Source: JAZLDV01 sp045614925 (lineage in GTDB: Bacteria; Bacillota_I; Bacilli_A; Erysipelotrichales; Coprobacillaceae). From it: a stretch of 64,000 nt of DNA. The stretch is taken from contig JAZLDV010000020.1 in assembly GCA_045614925.1 (NCBI GenBank), positions 21,627 to 85,626 of the forward strand, written 5' to 3'. This document shows positions 59,237 through 64,000 of the stretch, piece after piece; within the stretch, counting starts at the first letter, position 1; each line of letters opens with the position of its first letter. The notes beneath the pieces were generated by a model. The model did not search any database. It saw only the letters and a list, made by a program, of their open reading frames with translations, and was not told where the DNA came from. The position numbers and the translations under genes were made by a program.

Positions 59237-59245
59237 GTGCTAAAA

Positions 59246-59274
59246 TTGACAAAAATAAAAATTGGTGCTAATAT
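59246..59274 (+). promoter_or_regulatory. Promoter of the hom-lysC-asd operon
   Basis: Consensus TTGACA (59246-59251), 17-base spacer, TAATAT (59269-59274) with an extended TGC at 59266-59268. Confidence 0.8.
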
Positions 59275-59281
59275 TTTTAGT

Positions 59282-59380
59282 AATAAACGAAAAGAATGAC
59301 ACAACTATATGTTGGTGTAAAGACTTCTTTTTTGCGATGGGGTCTTGAAAAAGGCTTTTTTTATTAAGGGGGAGTAAAGG
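59282..59380 (+). promoter_or_regulatory. Structured leader of the hom operon, possible attenuator
   Basis: About 100 bases. Two alternative stems: AAGACTTC (59319-59327 region) with GGGGTCTT (59339-59346), and CTTTTTT (59327-59333) with GAAAAAG (59347-59353), the latter followed by GCTTTTTTT (59354-59362) like a terminator. An upstream hairpin pairs 59299-59307 with 59311-59318. A 23-codon reading frame (59296-59367) spans it but is not rich in Thr, Lys or Met codons. Ligand unknown. Confidence 0.4.
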
Positions 59381-60532
59381 ATGAAAATTGGTGTTATTGG
59401 ATTAGGAACCGTAGGTTATGGTGTTATAGAAATTTTGAATGAACAAAAAAGTAAGTTTGAAAAATTGTTGAATGAAGAAGTGGTAGTTAAATACGGATGT
59501 TCGTTAGAAGAGGTGGAACTTCCAGAAGGAACTATTTTTACAACTGATTATAAAGATGTTTTAAATGATGAAGAGGTTAATGTGGTTGTTGAATTGATAG
59601 GGGGAACAACAATTGCAAAAACAATTATTCTAGAAGCGTTAAAAAATAAGAAACATGTTGTCACTGCAAATAAAGCATTGATTGCACATTATGGTAAAGA
59701 ATTATTTAGTGAAGCAGCAAAACATAATGTTCATTTGTTTTATGAAGCGTCTGTAGGTGGAGGAATTCCTGTTGTTGTAAGTGCTAAAGAAGACTTAGTG
59801 GCGAACAATATTGAAAAGATTGAAGGAATTCTAAATGGGACAACGAATTTTATTTTAACGCTTATGGAAACGGATAATCTTGATTTTAGTGAAGCACTAG
59901 CAATAGCAGAAGGGTTAGGATATGTAGAAGCAGATGCATCTTTAGACTTGGATGGTATTGATGCGGCACATAAAATCAGTATTTTAACTATGAATGCGTA
60001 TGAATGTTTCTTTGACTTTGATAAGATTCAATGTACTGGAATTCGTGGTGTGACAAAAAAAGATATGGATATTGCACATGATTTAGGGTACAGAATTAAG
60101 CTGATAGCTCAATCGAAGAAATTAGAACAAGGTATTGGTATTGATGTTTCACCTACATTAATTGGGTTAAATGATTTAGTTGCAAATGTAAATCAGGCAT
60201 ATAATGTAGTAGAAATTACGAATAATTACTTGGAAAATGTTATTTTCTATGGTAAAGGTGCAGGACGTTATGTAACTGCAAGTGCTGTTGTTGCAGATAT
60301 TATTAAAACACATCAGACATCAAGATGGTCACATGATTTTACAGATGAAGAACATGTATATCCAATTACATATTCACGTTATTATGTGAGAACAGGACAA
60401 AGTTTGGATATTGAATATGATGTGTGTCGATTGATAGATGGTGAATATGTTTATTTAACTAAAGAAATGGAGTATAAAGATTTAGTAGATAAATTAAATG
60501 GAGAGTATAGTCTATTTAAAGTGAGGGGATAA
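59381..60532 (+). CDS. hom: Homoserine dehydrogenase
   Basis: Reduces aspartate semialdehyde to homoserine, the entry to threonine and methionine. 383 residues: Rossmann domain with GVIGLGTVGYGVIEIL, then TANKALIAHYG and the catalytic region ASVGGGIPVV and GILNGTTNFIL with the Asp/Lys-bearing segment AEADASLDLDGIDAAHK (shown partly as YVEADASLDLDGIDA). It is shorter than the common 420-430 residues and I see no C-terminal ACT domain, so feedback inhibition by threonine through ACT is unlikely. GGGGGAG precedes the ATG. First gene of hom-lysC-asd. Confidence 0.95.
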   Translation: MKIGVIGLGTVGYGVIEILNEQKSKFEKLLNEEVVVKYGCSLEEVELPEGTIFTTDYKDVLNDEEVNVVVELIGGTTIAKTIILEALKNKKHVVTANKALIAHYGKELFSEAAKHNVHLFYEASVGGGIPVVVSAKEDLVANNIEKIEGILNGTTNFILTLMETDNLDFSEALAIAEGLGYVEADASLDLDGIDAAHKISILTMNAYECFFDFDKIQCTGIRGVTKKDMDIAHDLGYRIKLIAQSKKLEQGIGIDVSPTLIGLNDLVANVNQAYNVVEITNNYLENVIFYGKGAGRYVTASAVVADIIKTHQTSRWSHDFTDEEHVYPITYSRYYVRTGQSLDIEYDVCRLIDGEYVYLTKEMEYKDLVDKLNGEYSLFKVRG

Positions 60533-60533
60533 A

Positions 60534-61763
60534 ATGAACGTTATTGTTCAAAAATTTGGAGGAACATCTACACGCTCTAAAGAAACACGCGAAAATATGT
60601 ATAAACATATGCAACGCGTAGTGAATTCTGGTGATAAAGTTGTTGCGGTTGTGAGTGCCATGGGGAGGTTTGATGATCCATATGCAACTGATACACTGTT
60701 ATCGATTTTAGATACAGAATATTTAAACAATGAGGAAATAGATCGTTTGACTAGTATAGGAGAAACTATTTCTACATTAGTTGTGAAGAGTGAATTGTCT
60801 AAATTAGGATATAAAGTTTCGACTGTGACGAATAGAGAATTGGGGATTATAACGAATTCTAATCATCAAAGTGCAGATATTAAAAAGGTTGAAGGAAGCG
60901 AAATTGAAAAGAAACTTAAAGATGCTGATATTGTAGTTTGCCCAGGCTTTCAAGGATATTCTAAGCATGGGAAGATTACGACTTTAGGAAGAGGTGGTAG
61001 TGATCTTTCTGCAGTGGCTATCGGGATTGCAATTGATGCAAAAGAAGTTGAGATATATAGCGATGTGAGTGGTATTTATACTGCGGATCCACGTATTGTT
61101 CCGGATGCGAAAAAATTGAATTATATTAGTTATTATGAAATGCTTGAACTTTCTAATAATGGTGCGAAAGTATTGAATCATAAATGTGTTGAGCTTGCGG
61201 CTAAACACAATATTGTTATTCATGCAAGAAGTTCTTTTGATCATAGAAAAGGGACGTATGTGATAGGAGATGATAGGATGGTAAAAGATCATTTAAATGA
61301 ATTGGTGATTTCAGGGGTGACAGGTTCACAAAATGAAGCACGTTTTACTATTATAGGGATAGATGCAAATGTAAATGGTGCAGGATTGCTTTTTGAAAAA
61401 ATATCAGAAGCGAATATAAATGTTCATGTTTATAGTCAAGTTTTAGTAGGTGGAGGAAAAATGAATTTGTCTTTTATTACTGATGATAAAGATGTGACTA
61501 AAGTTCAAGATGTATTAGAAGAAGTCAATGATATTTTAAAACCGCAAAAGACAATTGTCCGTGGGAATGTGGGGAAAGTCACAATTGTAGGTATAGGTAT
61601 TAAAGCGAATAAAGGTATTTTTCAAAGAGTATACAATACATTAATGAGTCATCATATTGATGTGGAAATGACTTCTTGTAGTGAGATTAATATTTCTTGT
61701 TATATTGATAGAGATGATGTGAAAAAAGCACAAGTATTATTACATGAAGAATTTTTAGGATAG
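60534..61763 (+). CDS. lysC: Aspartate kinase
   Basis: First step of the aspartate pathway; phosphorylates aspartate. 409 residues. Kinase start VQKFGGTSTRSKETREN, GRGGSDLSAVAIG near residue 155, and two ACT regulatory domains after about 260 (including VTGSQNEARFTIIGI and KVTIVGIGIKANKGIFQRVY). GAGGGGA lies before the ATG, which follows the hom stop by one base. Isozyme specificity of feedback cannot be told. Operon with hom and asd. Confidence 0.95.
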   Translation: MNVIVQKFGGTSTRSKETRENMYKHMQRVVNSGDKVVAVVSAMGRFDDPYATDTLLSILDTEYLNNEEIDRLTSIGETISTLVVKSELSKLGYKVSTVTNRELGIITNSNHQSADIKKVEGSEIEKKLKDADIVVCPGFQGYSKHGKITTLGRGGSDLSAVAIGIAIDAKEVEIYSDVSGIYTADPRIVPDAKKLNYISYYEMLELSNNGAKVLNHKCVELAAKHNIVIHARSSFDHRKGTYVIGDDRMVKDHLNELVISGVTGSQNEARFTIIGIDANVNGAGLLFEKISEANINVHVYSQVLVGGGKMNLSFITDDKDVTKVQDVLEEVNDILKPQKTIVRGNVGKVTIVGIGIKANKGIFQRVYNTLMSHHIDVEMTSCSEINISCYIDRDDVKKAQVLLHEEFLG

Positions 61764-61773
61764 GAGAATATAT

Positions 61774-62808
61774 ATGAAAAAATATAATATTGCGATTGTT
61801 GGAGCTACTGGTGCAGTAGGAAGAGAAATGTTAAGATGTGTATTTGAATTTAATTTTCCTTTTGAGACAATAAAACTGCTTGCTTCTAAGAGAAGTGCAG
61901 GGCAAATTGTTGAGATGGAGGGATATGAATTTGTGGTTGAAGAATTGACAGAAAATTCTTTTGCGGGAGTTGATGTTGCATTTTGGAGTGCAGGAGGAAG
62001 TATCTCGGAGAAATATATGAAATATGCATTAGAGGCAGGATGTATTAATATTGATAATACTTCTCATTTTAGAATGGATCCAGATGTTCCTTTGGTTGTG
62101 CCAGAAGTAAATGGTGAAGCACTTAGAAATCATAAAGGAATTATTGCAAATCCTAACTGTACGACAATTCAAATGGTCAGTGCATTAAATAAATTGAATG
62201 AATATTTTGATATTGAAAGAATCATTGTGTCTACATATCAGGCTGTATCAGGTGCGGGTGTTGCTGGTATGGAAGAGTTGTATAGACAATCTAAAGAGGT
62301 GTTGGATGGTCAAGAGCCGGTTGCAAAAACTTTGCCTTGTGCAAGTGATAAAAAGCATTATCCGATTGCATTTAACTGTATTCCTCAAGTTGACAAATTT
62401 GATTTAGAAAATCATTTTTCTAAAGAAGAGATGAAAATGGTGAATGAAACAAAGAAAATTTTCAATAAAGATATTAAAGTGAATGCGACTTGTGTACGTG
62501 TACCAGTACTAAGAGGGCATAGTGAATCAATTTATATTGAAACTAAAAAACCAATTGATATTGATAAGGTGTTTGAATTATTAAAAAATGCACCAGGTGT
62601 AGATTTATATGATGATGTTGAAAATCAAATTTATCCAATGGCTACGCTATTTATTGGTGATGAATTAGTACATGTAGGACGTGTAAGAAAAGATTTAGAT
62701 AATGATCATGGGTTGAGTTTGTGGGTTGTGGCAGATCAGCTTATGAAAGGTGCGGCATATAACTCTATTGATATAGGATTGAAAATGATTGAAATGGGAC
62801 TATTATAA
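61774..62808 (+). CDS. asd: Aspartate-semialdehyde dehydrogenase
   Basis: Makes aspartate semialdehyde, the branch point to lysine/diaminopimelate and homoserine. 344 residues. NADP site VGATGAVGREML at the start, catalytic Cys129 in NPNCTTIQM, VSGAGVAGMEEL near 165, and RVPVLRGHSESI with the active His near 250. TAGGAG precedes the ATG ten bases after lysC. Last gene of the operon. Confidence 0.97.
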   Translation: MKKYNIAIVGATGAVGREMLRCVFEFNFPFETIKLLASKRSAGQIVEMEGYEFVVEELTENSFAGVDVAFWSAGGSISEKYMKYALEAGCINIDNTSHFRMDPDVPLVVPEVNGEALRNHKGIIANPNCTTIQMVSALNKLNEYFDIERIIVSTYQAVSGAGVAGMEELYRQSKEVLDGQEPVAKTLPCASDKKHYPIAFNCIPQVDKFDLENHFSKEEMKMVNETKKIFNKDIKVNATCVRVPVLRGHSESIYIETKKPIDIDKVFELLKNAPGVDLYDDVENQIYPMATLFIGDELVHVGRVRKDLDNDHGLSLWVVADQLMKGAAYNSIDIGLKMIEMGLL

Positions 62809-62835
62809 AAGGATGCTATTTATTAGCATCCTTTT
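62807..62835. terminator. Bidirectional terminator after asd
   Basis: 12-bp stem (62807-62818 with 62824-62835), 5-base loop, T-rich right flank and A-rich left; overlaps both convergent gene ends. Confidence 0.85.
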
Positions 62836-63583
62836 CGATTTTTTCTATACATTCTTTTAAATTGTTAACAATATATTTTGCTTCTTTTATAACGTCGTTA
62901 GGTGAGTATGTGAAAGTAAAACTATTTTCAATACTTTTTATCATTGGAAGATCGTTCCAAGAATCCCCAATACAATAAACATCGTTTTTTGAAATGTCAA
63001 AATGATGTTGGACTATTTTTAATCCTTCACCTTTAGAACATCCGCGAGCACTTACATCTACATGATTTTGGTTTAAAAATGCATGTACATATTCACCATA
63101 GTTATCATTGATATAATGTGCTGTGAATTTTGCTTGTTCCATTTCGCTTATATCGTAATGGAAAGAAAAAGCAATAACAGTATCTTGAGTCAGCTCATCT
63201 AAGGAATTGATAGTTGAATATAATACATTTTTATATGATGCGGGTTTTGTATATAATAAATATAAATCATCGTGATAAGCAAAAGAGGCATTTGGTTCAT
63301 TGACTGAATGATAAATTTCTTTTGCGATAGATATAGGAATAGATTTTTCGTAAATAATATTCATCTCACTGTCATAGATGATACTACCGTTTAACATAAT
63401 GTAAAAATCATAGTGAATACCAAATGGATTATATAAGCCGTTAATACCATTTATATGTCTACCTGTGCATAAGCCAAAAAGATTGTTTGAACTTTGAAAA
63501 AATTTTATGCTTAAAGCATCGTCTTCCTTCATATGATCTTCAAACCATAAAGTATTGTCAAAATCACTTGCTAATAGTTTCAT
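62816..63583 (-). CDS. Cof-type HAD-IIB phosphatase
   Basis: Cytosolic phosphatase of 255 residues, HAD subfamily IIB. Motif I ASDFDNTLWFED at the N-terminus (Asp-Phe-Asp-Asn), motif II LCTGRHING near residue 38, C2-type cap about 80-180, Lys in SARGCSKGEGLKIV near 190 and motif IV CIGDSWNDLPMI near 208. Family members dephosphorylate sugar phosphates, FMN or pyridoxal phosphate. GGTGGTG precedes the ATG. Convergent with asd. Confidence 0.88.
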   Translation of the reverse strand: MKLLASDFDNTLWFEDHMKEDDALSIKFFQSSNNLFGLCTGRHINGINGLYNPFGIHYDFYIMLNGSIIYDSEMNIIYEKSIPISIAKEIYHSVNEPNASFAYHDDLYLLYTKPASYKNVLYSTINSLDELTQDTVIAFSFHYDISEMEQAKFTAHYINDNYGEYVHAFLNQNHVDVSARGCSKGEGLKIVQHHFDISKNDVYCIGDSWNDLPMIKSIENSFTFTYSPNDVIKEAKYIVNNLKECIEKIEKDANK

Positions 63584-63903
63584 AAAAACACCACCTTTTT
63601 TTTATTATAATATAAAAAAGTATTTAAATAAATCACAATTTAACAACTGAAAAATATATTTATTTAATTCTAATGAAGTAATGTTTAAAAAGTCTTTAAA
63701 CAAAATTGAATAAAACTTTATATTTTTTTCAAAAAAGACTTTACAAGAGGAAGATGGTGTGATATTATAACTGAGCACTCGACGAAACGGGTGGCAGGAA
63801 CATTGAAAACTGAACAATAACACGTCAATAAGAATAAGAGAGTCAGAGAGATCTGACAAAAAACAAAAAGAGCTAAGAAAGACAGAAATTGTCTGAACAT
63901 AAG
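63584..63903 (+). promoter_or_regulatory. rRNA operon promoter and leader
   Basis: No protein gene in these 320 bases. Main promoter: TTTACA (63740-63745), 17-base spacer, TATTAT (63763-63768). A weaker one, TTTAAA (63693-63698) with TTATAT 17 bases on, may lie upstream. The leader contains a 6-bp hairpin with a GAGA loop (63842-63857), a stretch ATTGAAAACTGAACAAT common near Firmicute rRNA processing sites, and a 7-bp inverted repeat (63888-63894 with 63902-63908) at the 16S 5' end. No consensus boxA is seen. Confidence 0.75.

Positions 63904-64000
<97 letters not shown>

Noticed and set aside
59296..59367. A 23-codon leader peptide gene before hom
   Set aside because: No good ribosome site and no run of Thr, Ile, Met or Lys codons, so ribosome-mediated attenuation is not supported.

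Overview
The window is a low-GC (clearly AT-rich), densely coded stretch of a Firmicute-type chromosome. It ends about 100 bases into a 16S rRNA gene. The 16S start, the strong Shine-Dalgarno sites, the single-membrane surface proteins (choline-binding-like GW repeats, lipoprotein OppA) and the very A/T-rich codon choice suggest a gut-type member of Erysipelotrichales/Coprobacillaceae (Catenibacterium or Kandleria-like). That placement is inference from a short 16S piece. I see no phage, insertion sequence, CRISPR array or tRNA gene. This looks like core chromosome with many short operons separated by intrinsic terminators, several of them shared by convergent genes.

Layout. 1-5.1 kb: end of a QueT-type queuosine-precursor transporter, Xaa-Pro aminopeptidase, a DUF362 protein and an M3 oligoendopeptidase. 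5.1-13.8 kb: a Gate-domain membrane protein, aroE-rdgB-trmL-TIGR01906, a HAD hydrolase, a PAP2-like membrane protein, an AI-2E/YtvI-type permease, a DUF1292 protein, the perR-rubrerythrin operon and a YlbJ-like membrane protein. 13.8-19.5 kb: hflX, two metallophosphoesterases (one with most metal ligands replaced), RNase J and MscS. 19.6-26.5 kb: the oppABCDF oligopeptide importer plus an MFS transporter. 26.5-38.8 kb: paired chromate-type transporters, M18 aminopeptidase and PepT, nitroreductase, a yybP-ykoY riboswitch with a Ca/Na-type antiporter, prepilin peptidase, a P-loop kinase fusion, a second DUF1292 protein, DJ-1, an M20D amidohydrolase, YaaA and a NdpA-like protein. 38.8-52.8 kb: glycogen phosphorylase, a surface protein with a dead papain-like protease domain, pullulanase, pth-mfd and a surface glucosaminidase. 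52.9-59.2 kb: an APC permease, a second M18 aminopeptidase, mntP behind a putative riboswitch, YigZ, an unknown protein and a WYL regulator. 59.2-63.6 kb: the hom-lysC-asd operon and a Cof-type HAD phosphatase. 63.6-64 kb: the rRNA leader and the start of 16S.

How the genes work together. Peptide use dominates: a complete Opp importer plus six peptidases of different specificity (M24B, M3, two M18, M20B, M20D). Alpha-glucan use is the second theme, with phosphorylase and pullulanase close together. Metal and peroxide control is the third: PerR with rubrerythrin, YaaA, MntP and a riboswitch-controlled antiporter. The most interesting unexplained elements are a compact terminator-type leader RNA in front of mntP, a pseudoprotease on the cell surface, and a metallophosphoesterase with degenerate active site that is translationally coupled to RNase J.
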